From: JACVRW01 sp963812415
Lineage (GTDB): Bacteria; Actinomycetota; Thermoleophilia; Solirubrobacterales; Thermoleophilaceae
DNA: 64,000 nt
Reading direction: 5' to 3'
NCBI GenBank assembly: GCA_963812415.1
Contig: CAWEVH010000032.1
Span: forward strand, 62,001 to 126,000
The position numbers and the translations under genes were made by a program. Positions 1 to 8,167 of the stretch are shown piece by piece (position 1 is the stretch's first letter; each line of letters opens with the position of its first letter). A model generated the notes under the pieces. It was given only the letters and a program-made list of their open reading frames with translations, searched no databases and had not been told where the DNA came from.

Positions 1-1
1 G

Positions 2-1213
2 AACCTCGACGCCGACCCCTACGTCGGCCGGCTGGCGCTGTGCCGGATCCATCACGGGACGATCCGCCGGGGCCAGACGGTGGCCTGGTGCCGGCGCGAC
101 GGCTCCGTCGAGGACGTGCGGGTCGCCGAGCTGTACGTGAACGAGGGGCTCACGCGCCAGCCGGCCGAGGAGGCTGCGGCCGGCGAGATCATCGCCCTCG
201 CCGGCATCCCAGAGATCACGATCGGCGAGACGATCGCCGCCGCCGATGACCCGCGACCGCTGCCGGTGATCGCCGTCGAGGAGCCGGCGCTCGCGGTGAC
301 GATCGGGATCAACGGCTCGCCGCTCGCGGGCCAGTCCGGCTCGCGGCTCACGGCGCGGATGGTGAAGGACCGGCTCGACCAGGAGCTGGTCGGCAACGTG
401 GCGCTGCGGGTGCTCGACAGCGACCGGCCGGACACCTGGGAGGTGCAGGGCCGCGGCGAGCTCCAGCTCGCAGTGCTCGTCGAGGCGATGCGCCGCGAGG
501 GCTTCGAGCTGACCGTCGGCAAGCCGCAGGTGGTCACGCGCGAGCTCGACGGGCGCCTCTGCGAGCCGATGGAGCGGCTGGCGATCGACGCGCCCGAGGA
601 CTACCTGGGCGTGATCACGCAGATGCTCGCGCTGCGCAAGGGGCGGATGGAGAACATGGTCAACCACGGCACCGGCTGGGTGCGGCTCGAGTTCCTCGTG
701 CCGACGCGCGGGCTGATCGGCATCCGCACCGAGTTCCTGACCGAGACGCGTGGCTCCGGGATCCTGCACTCGGTCTTTGAACGCTACGAGCCCTGGCAGG
801 GTGAGATTCGCACGCGCCCCACCGGCTCGCTCGTGGCCGACCGGCGCGGCCCGACCGCCACCTTCGCGCTGCTCAAGCTGCAGGAGCGCGGGCAGCTGTT
901 CGTCGGCCCGGGCGAGGAGGTGTACGAGGGGATGGTCGTGGGCGAGAACGCCCGCCCGGACGACCTCGACGTGAACGCCGTGCGCGAGAAGAAGCTCACC
1001 AACATGCGCGCGGCCGGCTCGGACGAGACCGTCAAGCTCGTGCCCGCGCACCGGCTCTCGCTCGACCAGGCGCTCGAGTTCATCCGCGACGACGAATGCG
1101 TGGAGGTCACGCCGGACGCGGTGCGGCTGCGCAAGCTCGTGCTCGACGCGGTGGAGCGCCACAAGGATGCACGCCGGCGCAAGCGCGAGCCGGAGCCGAG
1201 CGCGCTCAGGTGA
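2..1213 (+). CDS. typA: Translational GTPase TypA/BipA, C-terminal part (5' end outside window)
   Basis: About 403 codons are visible and the N-terminal GTP-binding domain lies to the left of the window. The first visible residues (NLDADPYVGRLAL) match the start of the beta-barrel domain II of TypA/BipA. Further on are the elongation-factor-G-like domain ('GRGELQLAVLVEAMRREGF'), the family signature 'TRGLIGIRTEFLTETRG' and the BipA-specific C-terminal domain ending in a basic tail. BipA is a ribosome-associated GTPase involved in ribosome assembly and stress adaptation. It is a housekeeping gene with no link to the sugar cluster, so it marks the left edge of that locus. Its stop overlaps the end of a small convergent gene by 8 bp. 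Confidence 0.95.
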   Translation, partial: NLDADPYVGRLALCRIHHGTIRRGQTVAWCRRDGSVEDVRVAELYVNEGLTRQPAEEAAAGEIIALAGIPEITIGETIAAADDPRPLPVIAVEEPALAVTIGINGSPLAGQSGSRLTARMVKDRLDQELVGNVALRVLDSDRPDTWEVQGRGELQLAVLVEAMRREGFELTVGKPQVVTRELDGRLCEPMERLAIDAPEDYLGVITQMLALRKGRMENMVNHGTGWVRLEFLVPTRGLIGIRTEFLTETRGSGILHSVFERYEPWQGEIRTRPTGSLVADRRGPTATFALLKLQERGQLFVGPGEEVYEGMVVGENARPDDLDVNAVREKKLTNMRAAGSDETVKLVPAHRLSLDQALEFIRDDECVEVTPDAVRLRKLVLDAVERHKDARRRKREPEPSALR

Positions 1214-1370
1214 GCAGCACGATCAGCAGCACGATCAGCGCGATGCCGATGCCCGCGCCCGCGATGCTCGCCGGCGCGCGGCCATGCCAGAACTCCGGCT
1301 TGGCGCGGTCGCGCGAGATGCGCCCCTCGGGCGGCTCGCCGGTCCAGTCGTCGTCGTCCCAGGCGGCCAT
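1206..1370 (-). CDS. Small single-pass membrane peptide, 54 aa, unknown function
   Basis: A 54-codon frame starting at ATG 1370. It has a very acidic, tryptophan-containing N-terminus (MAAWDDDDW), a charged middle, and one strongly hydrophobic C-terminal helix (about residues 33-53, rich in I, L and V), so it is a tail-anchored membrane peptide. A longer in-frame extension upstream has shadow-like composition, and a TACCGT -10-like hexamer lies 6 nt before the ATG, so I chose this start. It is convergent with typA and overlaps it by 8 bp. I do not recognise a family. The main reasons to believe it are its clean membrane helix and the upstream promoter-like element. Confidence 0.6.
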   Translation of the reverse strand: MAAWDDDDWTGEPPEGRISRDRAKPEFWHGRAPASIAGAGIGIALIVLLIVLLT

Positions 1371-1376
1371 GCGATC

Positions 1377-1382
1377 ACGGTA
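1377..1382 (-). promoter_or_regulatory. -10-like TACCGT for the 54-aa membrane peptide
   Basis: TACCGT on the minus strand ends 6 nt before ATG 1370, the spacing expected if transcription starts at the start codon (leaderless mRNA). No Shine-Dalgarno sequence is seen. One of 23 such elements in the window. Confidence 0.4.
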
Positions 1383-1427
1383 CCCGGCTCGCGCTTGAGC
1401 ACGCTCTCCGCGGGGTACGGATTCGGC

Positions 1428-1910
1428 ATGGCCGAGTCCGAGCACCCCGAGACGGGGCGTGACGAGACCGAGAAGGAGCGGGTCGATCGCAACCTGCAGG
1501 AGCTGCTCGGCGAGCTGAGGGTCGCGCTGCCCGGCGTGCAGGTGCTGTTCGCGTTCCTGCTCGTGGTGCCGTTCAACCAGCGCTTCCCCACCATCACGAA
1601 TTTCCAGCAGACGACCTACTTCGTCACGCTGCTGCTCGCCACCGCGGCAAGCGTGTTCCTGATCGCGCCGACCGTCCACCACCGGATCCAGTTCCGCCAG
1701 CAGGACAAGAAGCGGATCGTGGTCACCGCGAGCCGCTTCTCGATCGTCGGGCTCACCTGCCTGGCCGCGGCAATGACCGGCGCGATCACCCTCATCACCG
1801 ACCTGCTGTATCGCTCCTCGACCGTCGCGATCGTCGCCGGCTCGGTGGCGCTGCTGTTCATGGTCGTCTGGTACGCAGTGCCGTTGCGGCGCCTCGCCAC
1901 CCAGGACTGA
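1428..1910 (+). CDS. DUF6328 family membrane protein
   Basis: 160 aa from ATG 1428. A hydrophilic, glutamate-rich N-terminus is followed by an amphipathic segment (LQELLGELRVALPGVQVLFA) and then about four transmembrane helices (roughly residues 40-58, 68-90, 105-128 and 135-155). The pattern 'RVALPGVQVLFAFLLVVPF' followed later by 'FLIAPTVHHRIQFRQQ' is typical of DUF6328 proteins, common in actinobacteria and of unknown function. A longer in-frame extension upstream of 1428 lies in the region of the divergent small gene and has no family resemblance. The next gene is convergent, 8 nt away. Confidence 0.8.
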   Translation: MAESEHPETGRDETEKERVDRNLQELLGELRVALPGVQVLFAFLLVVPFNQRFPTITNFQQTTYFVTLLLATAASVFLIAPTVHHRIQFRQQDKKRIVVTASRFSIVGLTCLAAAMTGAITLITDLLYRSSTVAIVAGSVALLFMVVWYAVPLRRLATQD

Positions 1911-1917
1911 CGCGGCG

Positions 1918-2711
1918 TCAGCGCAGCGAGCGCGCGATCTCGACGGCCCGCTCGCGGTCGAAGTCGGCCTCGAGCCGCACGAGCACATCGCCGCGCTCGA
2001 GCAGCAGCACGTTGCGGGCGAGCCGCAGCGGGCGGTCCACGACGGCGTCGTCCGGCGTGCGGTAGAAGAAGAAGTGCGGCGCGCCCTCGATCCAGATCGC
2101 CCGCTCGCCGTCGATCGTCAGGCGCTCGATCCGCGTCGTCTCGGAGCCGATCTTGCCGACGTACTCCGGCAGCAGGTCGCCCCGGAACTCGGAGACCAGC
2201 AGGCCGATGCCTGTCACGGGCGTGGGCGGCAGTCCGGGGCGCCGGCGGTAGACGAGGGAGAGCTCGCCGCCCGGCACGCGGCGCACGTAGGCGGCGTCCG
2301 GGCGGCCGGGATCGGCCGGTACGAGCGGCTCGAAGGCGAGCGAGCCGCCCGCGTCGGCCAGCCGGACCTGCCGGCCGAGGTCGATCGCGCGAGTGCCGGG
2401 GATTCGCGGGAGCTGCTCGCGCCGCTCCACGGTGGCACCCTGAAGGCCGAGGAACTCGAGCACCGCGTCCCGCGCGCCGGGCACGGCCGCGACGGCGGCG
2501 GCGGCCACGAGCAGCAGCGCCGCGAGCGCCAGCGCCAGGGTGCGCCGCCAGGAAAAGCATCGCTCCGGCGCGGGCCGAGCCCGCGCCCTCGCGCACGGCG
2601 CGGATCGCTCCGGCGCTGATGGCGCGGCTCCGCAGCGACCCGAGCCGCCACGCGCGGAGCGAGCTCGGGCGTGGGCGGGTAGTCGAGCTCGCCGCCGAGC
2701 TGGGTCAGCAT
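1918..2711 (-). CDS. Membrane-anchored protein downstream of an ECF sigma factor, probable anti-sigma-like regulator (one apparent frameshift)
   Basis: Starts at ATG 2711, 9 nt after the sigma stop. The N-terminus (MLTQLGGELDYPPTPELAPRV) is in one frame; a transmembrane helix (ALALAALLLVAAAAVAAVPGA) and a C-terminal domain of about 190 aa are in another. One indel somewhere between about 2545 and 2640 is needed to join them. The 'LDYPPTPELAPRV' opening and the single TM segment resemble regulatory proteins encoded after ECF sigma genes in related actinobacteria. The outer domain carries no catalytic motif that I recognise. No zinc-finger HxxxCxxC motif is seen, so the anti-sigma role rests on context. 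Read without correction, the second frame is continuous with the sigma gene, giving an apparent fusion. Confidence 0.6.
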
Positions 2712-2720
2712 CGCTCGAGC

Positions 2721-3294
2721 TCAGGCATCGCTCCCCTCCCGTGCGGGCTCGAGCTGCATCGCGCAGGCGCGCGAGCGCACGCGAGAGCCGCGACTTGACC
2801 GTGCCGCGCGCGCAGCCGAGCGCCGCCGCGGTCTCCTCCTCCGAGAGCTCGAGGAAGTAGCGGCAGGCAATCGCCTGGCGGTCCGCTTCCGACAGCCGGG
2901 CGAGCCCCGCCAGCAGCTCGTCGCGCTGCTCGGAGTCGAGGAGCGCCGCCTCGGGCGACGGGACCGCGCCGTCCGGGCGGCGCTCCTCGGCCACGCGCAG
3001 CGCGAGCGCCTCGCGCCGTCCGGCGGAGCGGAGGCGATTGCGCGCCTCGTTCGCCACGATCGTGAGCAGCCAGGGCCGCAGCGGCGCGCCCTCGCGAAAG
3101 CGCCCGAGCGCGCGATGGGCCTTGATGAACCCCTCCTGCGCCGCGTCCTCGGCATCGGCCGCCGACCCGGTGATCACCCAGGCCGTGCGGAATGCGATCG
3201 TCTCGTACCGTCTCACGATCTCCTCGTAGGCGCTCGCGTCGCCTCGCGTGGCCCGGGTCACGAGCTCCGCGTCGCTGGGTGGCCGGTCCTCCAC
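2721..3294 (-). CDS. ECF-family RNA polymerase sigma factor (frameshift near the 3' end)
   Basis: GTG start at 3294. Region 2 is clear (YEEIVRRYETIAFRTAWVIT, then DAEDAAQEGFIKAHRAL and FREGAPLRPWLLTIVANEARNR), and region 4 follows (LSEADRQAIACRYFLELSEEETAAALGCARGTVKSRLSRALARLRDA), a helix-turn-helix for the -35 element. Length to the proposed stop is about 190 aa, normal for an ECF factor. In the frame of region 4 no stop occurs until 1918; a one-base shift near 2765 would end the protein at the TGA at 2721, just before the downstream gene. The factor probably responds to an envelope signal through that neighbour. A near-consensus TAGTAC lies 7 nt before the start. Confidence 0.85.
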
Positions 3295-3345
3295 CGTGCT
3301 CGTACTACAACGGGAGCGGCGGACCGGTTCCCGCGGGGCGCGCCG

Positions 3346-5175
3346 TCAGGCGGCGGCGGGCGCGCGCAGCCAGTGCTCGAACGCTTCGCCGTCCAGGTCC
3401 GGCACCACTCGCCGCGGGAGCATGAAGCGGTCGGCCTGCGGGAGGGCGCCCGGGGAGGTGGTCACTGCTATCGAGAAGCCCGCGGCGCGCACCCGCGCGG
3501 CCACCGAGTCGTCGACGTCGGCGCCCGGCACGCCGAACGGATATGAGAAGGCGGTCGGCGCATGGCCGAGCCACTCGGTGAGATCGTCGCGGCTGCCGCC
3601 GATCTCGGCCTCCTGAACGGCCCCGTCGGCGTGGCGCAGCGAGCGGTGCGAGCGGCTGTGCGCGCCGGCCGTCAGGCCCGGAACGCCGACGAAGGTGCGC
3701 AGGTCGTCCGGCGTCATGGCGCGATCCAGCGCCGGCAGAGGCTCCACGCCGGCCCCCGCCTCGCCGGCCCATTCGCGAAGCAGCTCCAGCGCCGCGCCGA
3801 TCTCCTCCGGGGCCAGCGGCTGAAGCCAGGCGTGCAGGTGCTTGCGGGCGCTGCGCCGCTCCTCTTCGCTGCCGACCCGGAACGCGCGCCGCTGCCCCGC
3901 GAGCGCGAGAGTCAGCGACGGCGCGGCCTCGCGCGGCGCCGCCAGCAGGATGTGCTCGAGCTCGTCCCACCAGAAGCTGCGGGCCTCGGCCACGTGCCCG
4001 GTCGAGACGAACAGCGTGGCCGGGACCCCCGCGGCCGCCAGCGCGGGCGCCGCGTGCTCGAGGTTGTCCAGGTAGCCGTCGTCGAAGGTCAGCGCCAGCG
4101 CACCGGGCGGCGCGTCGCCCGATGCGATCTCCGTGAGCGGCACCAGCTCGCGGGTCGCCTTCACCACCTCGACCTGGCGGGCGAAGTTGGCCGGCGACAC
4201 GCACACGCCGAGCGGGTCCCACGAGCGGTCAGCCACGCGGTGGTAGAGCAGGATCACGGGCCCCTCGCGCTCGCGCCTGCGGCGGAGCGCCGGCAGTCCG
4301 CGACGCCCCGGCGGCGGGACGCTGGCGCGAAACGGCGTCTCGCGCGCCACCGGCTGCAGGTCGCCCTGCGCGAGCGGGCGGGCGAGCAGCGCGCCGACGC
4401 TCTCCGCCACCCGCGTCGCGCGCTCCATCGCCAGGCGCGACTCGCCGCGGACGAGCGCGAGCGGCGTGCCGGCGGCGCTCGTGGCGAGCTGCCTGGCCGC
4501 TGCGCCCGCGGTCACGCGCCGCCCGATCAGGGCCTCGCGGGCCCCGTAGCGGAGCCGCCGGCGCAGCACGGCGCGGCGGCTCAGCTCCCCACCCACCACC
4601 CGGACGGCGCCCGCCTCCGGGACGTACGCCGCGTGCCAGCCCGAGCGTGCCAGCTCGCGCTGGGCCTCGTGCTCCTCGCTGAACCAGTCGCGCGTATCGC
4701 GGTGGCCGCGGGACGGCCAGAAGCCGCCCACGGCGCGCAGCGCGCTCGTCCGGAAGGAGACGTTGCCGCCGTGGAAGGTCCGCTCGAGCGGGTCGACCGC
4801 CAGCGGCTCGCTGCCCAGGTCGAGGGTGGCGAGGGCGTCGAGAAGGTCGTCGGAGAGCCATTCCGGCCGACCGGCGGGGAAGCGCGCGCGCAGCGGGCCG
4901 CCGGCGCAGGCGAGCGCCTCGTCGGCGCCGGCCCAGGCGCCGGCCAGGGCCTCGAGCCAGCCGGGCTCGACGAGCACGTCGTCCTCGACGAGCGCGAGCA
5001 CCTCGGCGTCGCAGCCGGCGAGCGCCCGGTTGCGCGCCATCGCCGCGCCGTCCGGGCCGATCCGCACCACCGCGGGCCGCTCGACGCCGGCGCGCTCGAG
5101 GGCCTCCAGGCACGCCGCGAGGTCGGCCTCCGGGCGGGCGATGACCTTGACTGCGACGATCTGCTTCGCGTCCAC
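3346..5175 (-). CDS. Two-domain protein: GT2 glycosyltransferase fused to a NodB-type polysaccharide deacetylase
   Basis: 609 aa from GTG 5175; upstream in-frame codons have shadow composition and overlap the methyltransferase. Residues about 1-250 are a GT-A/GT2 domain: 'MARNRALAGCDAEVLALVEDDV' holds the acidic metal site and 'GGNVSFRTSALRAVGGF' and 'WFSEEHEAQRELARSGW' are acceptor-side motifs. A basic linker follows. Residues about 330-600 are a carbohydrate esterase 4 domain: 'ILLYHRVAD', motif 1 'LTFDDGYLDN' (catalytic and metal Asp) and motif 2 'HSRSHRSLRH' (metal His pair). The enzyme could add an N-acetyl sugar and then de-N-acetylate it. No signal peptide is seen, so it is probably cytoplasmic. 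It is last in a three-gene minus-strand operon, 11 nt after the methyltransferase. Confidence 0.88.
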   Translation of the reverse strand: MDAKQIVAVKVIARPEADLAACLEALERAGVERPAVVRIGPDGAAMARNRALAGCDAEVLALVEDDVLVEPGWLEALAGAWAGADEALACAGGPLRARFPAGRPEWLSDDLLDALATLDLGSEPLAVDPLERTFHGGNVSFRTSALRAVGGFWPSRGHRDTRDWFSEEHEAQRELARSGWHAAYVPEAGAVRVVGGELSRRAVLRRRLRYGAREALIGRRVTAGAAARQLATSAAGTPLALVRGESRLAMERATRVAESVGALLARPLAQGDLQPVARETPFRASVPPPGRRGLPALRRRREREGPVILLYHRVADRSWDPLGVCVSPANFARQVEVVKATRELVPLTEIASGDAPPGALALTFDDGYLDNLEHAAPALAAAGVPATLFVSTGHVAEARSFWWDELEHILLAAPREAAPSLTLALAGQRRAFRVGSEEERRSARKHLHAWLQPLAPEEIGAALELLREWAGEAGAGVEPLPALDRAMTPDDLRTFVGVPGLTAGAHSRSHRSLRHADGAVQEAEIGGSRDDLTEWLGHAPTAFSYPFGVPGADVDDSVAARVRAAGFSIAVTTSPGALPQADRFMLPRRVVPDLDGEAFEHWLRAPAAA

Positions 5176-5186
5176 CGCGCAGCAGG

Positions 5187-5870
5187 CTAGACAGCCCGCT
5201 TCACCGCGCGGACCGTCATCAACAGCTCGTAGGCGGGGTCGTGCGCCGCGAGCTCCTCCTCGCTCAGCTCCTCGGCGGCGAACCCGTAGAGGAAGCAGGC
5301 GGCCGACAGCACGTTGCCGTGCGCCTCCACCTCGACGTTCTCCTCGCCGTAGACCTCGCCGAACAGGCGCCGGGCGGAATCGGTGGTGAAGCGCCACCAG
5401 TCGCCCCAGTCGAGCCGGCCGTCGGCGCTGATCTGGCTGATGCCGGGGATGGTCGCGAGCAGCACGCCGTCGGGCGCGAGCAGGTCACGCGTGCCCCGCA
5501 CAGCCCCCGCGATGTCGTAGATCACGTGCAGGGTCTGGGTCATGATGAAGCAGTCGAACGCCTCGCTCGGGATGCCGTTGCCGGTGGCGAGGTCGCCAAC
5601 GATCGTGGCGTCGGGGTTGCCGGGCGCGGCGTGCAGGACGTCGGAGCTCGTGACCTCGTCCCCGCCGTACCACTGGGTGTAGGTGGTCTCGGCCACCTCG
5701 AGCACCCGCCCGCGCACGTCGGCGCTGCGCGCCGCGAGGAAGCGCTCGATGTACCAGCGGTCGACCGGCTTGCCGCGGTCGGCGCCGTAGAGGCGGCTGA
5801 CCGGCTCGAGCCGGGTGAGCCCGAGCGCCTCTCGCTCGGACTGGGGCGGGCGACGCCAGGGGCGTCTCAT
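5187..5870 (-). CDS. Class I SAM-dependent methyltransferase
   Basis: 227 aa from ATG 5870, overlapping the upstream glycosyltransferase by 4 nt. The SAM-binding start is atypical ('GRVLEVAETTYTQWYGG'); the acidic-loop region 'ATIVGDLATGNGIPSEAFDCFIMTQTLHVIYDIAGAVRG' and 'LLAPDGVLLATIPGISQ' are the usual motif II/III blocks of sugar and lipid methyltransferases. Homologues of this shape are common beside glycosyltransferases in actinobacterial polysaccharide loci. It probably methylates a sugar hydroxyl in the cytoplasm. The exact acceptor cannot be told from sequence. Confidence 0.85.
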   Translation of the reverse strand: MRRPWRRPPQSEREALGLTRLEPVSRLYGADRGKPVDRWYIERFLAARSADVRGRVLEVAETTYTQWYGGDEVTSSDVLHAAPGNPDATIVGDLATGNGIPSEAFDCFIMTQTLHVIYDIAGAVRGTRDLLAPDGVLLATIPGISQISADGRLDWGDWWRFTTDSARRLFGEVYGEENVEVEAHGNVLSAACFLYGFAAEELSEEELAAHDPAYELLMTVRAVKRAV

Positions 5871-6862
5871 GCGAGCAGGCGCTCCGTTCCGAACACCTCG
5901 ATGTCGAGCAGCAGGTCGTGCACGAGCCGCGGATAGACGCGCGAGGCGCGGAAGGCCTCCGCCTTGCGGCGCCCGCGGATGCGCACGCGCCGGTGCAGGT
6001 CTGGATACAGGTGGATCTGGTGAACGGCCCGCCTGAGGTCCTCGGGATGGCGGACCTCGACGAAGTCGATGCCGGGCTCCAGCCCGTGCGTGGGGCTGAG
6101 CGGCTCACTGATCACCAGGTTGGCGGCCGCGAGGTGCAGGGACACCCGGTTCTCGAAGGAGGGGTAGGGCTCGTTGTGGAGGTTGATCGCCACGTCCGTC
6201 TCGCGCAGCAGCTCGAGCAGCCGGTCGCCGAACACCCCGTGCGCGATGTGGAGGATGTCGAAGCTGTGCTTGACGTCCACGAGGTAGCTCTCGCGGTGCT
6301 CGGTCGAGCGCCCCACGAACGAGACCCTCGGCGGCACCGCGGAGGCCCTCACCGGGGCGAAGAAGCGATCGTCCACGGGGAGCGGCACCGAGCGCCAAAC
6401 TGGGGCCAGCGGGTCCGCGGCCTCGACGAACAGCGGGTCGAACGAGACGATGCGGTCGAAGTTCGAGCGGTCGATCAGGCGGGTGTCGCGCAGGCGCCAC
6501 TCGAGGTCCGGGTGCGGCTTGCCGTCGCCCCGCGGCAGCGGCTCGGTGAGGAAGCCGAGGGTCGGCATGCGCAGCGTTGCGAAGCGGCCCGCCGGGATGG
6601 TCTCCGGCCGGAACACGATGACCACGTCGGGCGCGAAGCCATCGATCGCCGACATCATCTGATCGGGATCGCCCCCGGAGCGAAACTCGATGAAGAGCGG
6701 CGTGACCTCCGGCGTCGGCGTGGTGAGCGCCGCCGCCCGGAAGTAGGTCTCCTGCCCCACGAAGGCGATTCGCACCGGTGTGGCCGGGGGCGGGGCGAGG
6801 TAGGGGCCGACGCGCAGGCCGCGGCCGAGCGCAAAGCGGGCTAGGGGGGCCGTCTGGGGCAC
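5867..6862 (-). CDS. GT-B glycosyltransferase, CgeB-like (glycosyl transferase family 1 C-terminal domain)
   Basis: 331 aa from GTG 6862. It opens with a Rossmann strand (RIAFVGQETYFRAAAL), has 'FAPDVVIVFRPETIPAG' and 'PTLGFLTEPLP' in the first half, and in the C-terminal half 'RVSFVGRSTEHRESYLVDVKH', 'INLHNEPYPSFENRVSLHLAAANLVISEPL' and 'GIDFVEVRHPEDLRRAV', the layout of CgeB/DUF3880-type GT-B enzymes. It has no transmembrane segment. It heads the minus-strand trio. A TATCGT hexamer lies 9 nt before the GTG and shares its bases with the divergent promoter of the plus-strand operon. Confidence 0.8.
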   Translation of the reverse strand: MPQTAPLARFALGRGLRVGPYLAPPPATPVRIAFVGQETYFRAAALTTPTPEVTPLFIEFRSGGDPDQMMSAIDGFAPDVVIVFRPETIPAGRFATLRMPTLGFLTEPLPRGDGKPHPDLEWRLRDTRLIDRSNFDRIVSFDPLFVEAADPLAPVWRSVPLPVDDRFFAPVRASAVPPRVSFVGRSTEHRESYLVDVKHSFDILHIAHGVFGDRLLELLRETDVAINLHNEPYPSFENRVSLHLAAANLVISEPLSPTHGLEPGIDFVEVRHPEDLRRAVHQIHLYPDLHRRVRIRGRRKAEAFRASRVYPRLVHDLLLDIEVFGTERLLA

Positions 6863-6870
6863 GGCGCCAG

Positions 6871-6876
6871 TACGAT
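6871..6876 (+). promoter_or_regulatory. -10-like TACGAT for the 6887 glycosyltransferase operon
   Basis: TACGAT ends 10 nt before the TTG start at 6887. It overlaps, on the opposite strand, the -10-like hexamer of the divergent gene: the same 7 bp (TACGATA) read as TACGAT forward and TATCGT in reverse. Confidence 0.45.
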
Positions 6877-6877
6877 A
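6872..6877 (-). promoter_or_regulatory. -10-like TATCGT for the 6862 glycosyltransferase operon
   Basis: TATCGT on the minus strand ends 9 nt before GTG 6862. Only 24 bp separate the two divergent start codons, so both promoters share the same core. Confidence 0.45.
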
Positions 6878-6886
6878 GCCCGCTCC

Positions 6887-8126
6887 TTGAAGGTCGCGTT
6901 CCTGTTGCAAGACCTCCAGCTCTCCGGCGGGGTGGGCGTCGTCGTCGAGCACGCGAGCCAGCTCGCCGCCCGCCACGGCTTCGACGTGACGCTCGCCATG
7001 ACGCGCCAGCAGGAGGAGCCCGACTGGAGCTTTCGCGGGCTCGAGCGCCTGCACGTGGTCCCGATCGAGCGAGCTCGCCAGGAGCGCTACGACGTCGCGG
7101 TGGCCACCTGGTGGGAGACGACAACCCACCTGTTCGACCTCGACGCCCGGCGCCACGCCTACTTCGTGCAGAGCCTCGAGGACCGCTTCTACGGGAGCTG
7201 GGACTCGACCCGGGTCGGCGCCGCGCTCACGCACGCGCTGCCCGTGGCCTTCATCACCGAGGCGCGCTGGATCGCCGAGACGCTGGAGGAGCTGCAGCCG
7301 GGCGCGCAGGTGTTCTACGTCCGCAACGGGATCGACAAGGCCGTCTTCCCGCCCGGGCGGGCCGTGGAGCCGAGGCTCGGGGGCCCGCTCCGGGTGCTGG
7401 TCGAGGGCTACCGCGAGAGCGTGTTCAAGGGGGTCGACGAGGCGGTGGCCACCGCCGCGCTCGATGACGGAGCCGCGCCACCTGACCGCCGTGATCCCGG
7501 ACCGCGCGGCCATGGGCGGCGTCGAGGCCGACACCCTGCTGGGCCCGGTCAGCCAGGCCGAGCTGGCGCGCCTGTACGCCGGCACCGACGTGGTGCTCAA
7601 GCTGTCCCGCATCGAGGGCATGTTCGGGCCGCCGCTCGAGGGGTTCCACTGCGGCGCCACTTGCGTCGTGACGCCGGTCACGGGCCACGACGAGTACGTC
7701 GCCCACGGCTGGAACGGCCTGGTCACCGAGTGGGACGACGTGCGCGGCACGGCGCGGCTCCTCGACCTGCTCGCGCGCGACCGCCGCTACCTGCACTTCC
7801 TGCGGGCCAACGCGCTCGAGACGGCCCGAGCCTGGCCGTCGTGGGAGCAGTCGTCCGCCTTCATGGCGGCCGCGCTGCGCGCCATCGACCGGCTGCCGCC
7901 GCCGGCGCCGCGCGGCCCCGGGACCCTGCTCGCGGCCGAGGCGCAGGCGGCCTCCGCCGCGATGGGGATGGAGATCGGGGCGCTGAAGCGCGAGCTGACC
8001 GAGTACCAGTGGCTCAAGCGCCGGGCCTCGTTCCGGGCCCTTCAGCGCACGGTGGCGCTGCGGCACCGGCGCCCGTTCCGCTGGCTGCTGTGGCCGCTGC
8101 GGATGCTCCGCGGAAGGCGCGACTGA
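6887..8126 (+). CDS. GT4-like glycosyltransferase with one apparent frameshift near 7.46 kb
   Basis: TTG start at 6887 (MKVAFLLQDLQLSGGVGVVV), the glycine-rich GT-B opening. The N-terminal half runs to 'VRNGIDKAVFPP' and 'VLVEGYRESVFKGVDEAVATA' in one frame; the C-terminal half resumes in another from about 7464 with 'TEPRHLTAVIPDRA', 'LARLYAGTDVVLKLSRIEGMFGPPLEGFHCGATCVVTPVTGHDEYV' (the E-x7-E-like donor-binding motif of GT4) and a basic C-terminal tail. A single indel around 7440-7465 restores one protein of about 412 aa. It leads the Wzm/Wzt export operon, so it is probably an assembly enzyme for the ABC-exported glycan. Confidence 0.8.
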
Positions 8127-8152
8127 CGGGCCGCCGCGCCCGGGACCGCCGC

Positions 8153-8158
8153 TACCGT
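8153..8158 (+). promoter_or_regulatory. -10-like TACCGT for wzt
   Basis: TACCGT ends 9 nt before ATG 8168, in the 41-nt gap after the upstream glycosyltransferase. Suggests a leaderless start for the exporter genes independent of the upstream gene. Confidence 0.4.
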
Positions 8159-8167
8159 ACCGCGAGC

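Noticed and set aside
5867..7750. A 627-codon minus-strand frame suggesting a longer glycosyltransferase with an N-terminal domain
   Set aside because: The part upstream of 6862 is antisense to the 6887 glycosyltransferase, lacks motifs, and the promoter-like TATCGT is directly before GTG 6862.
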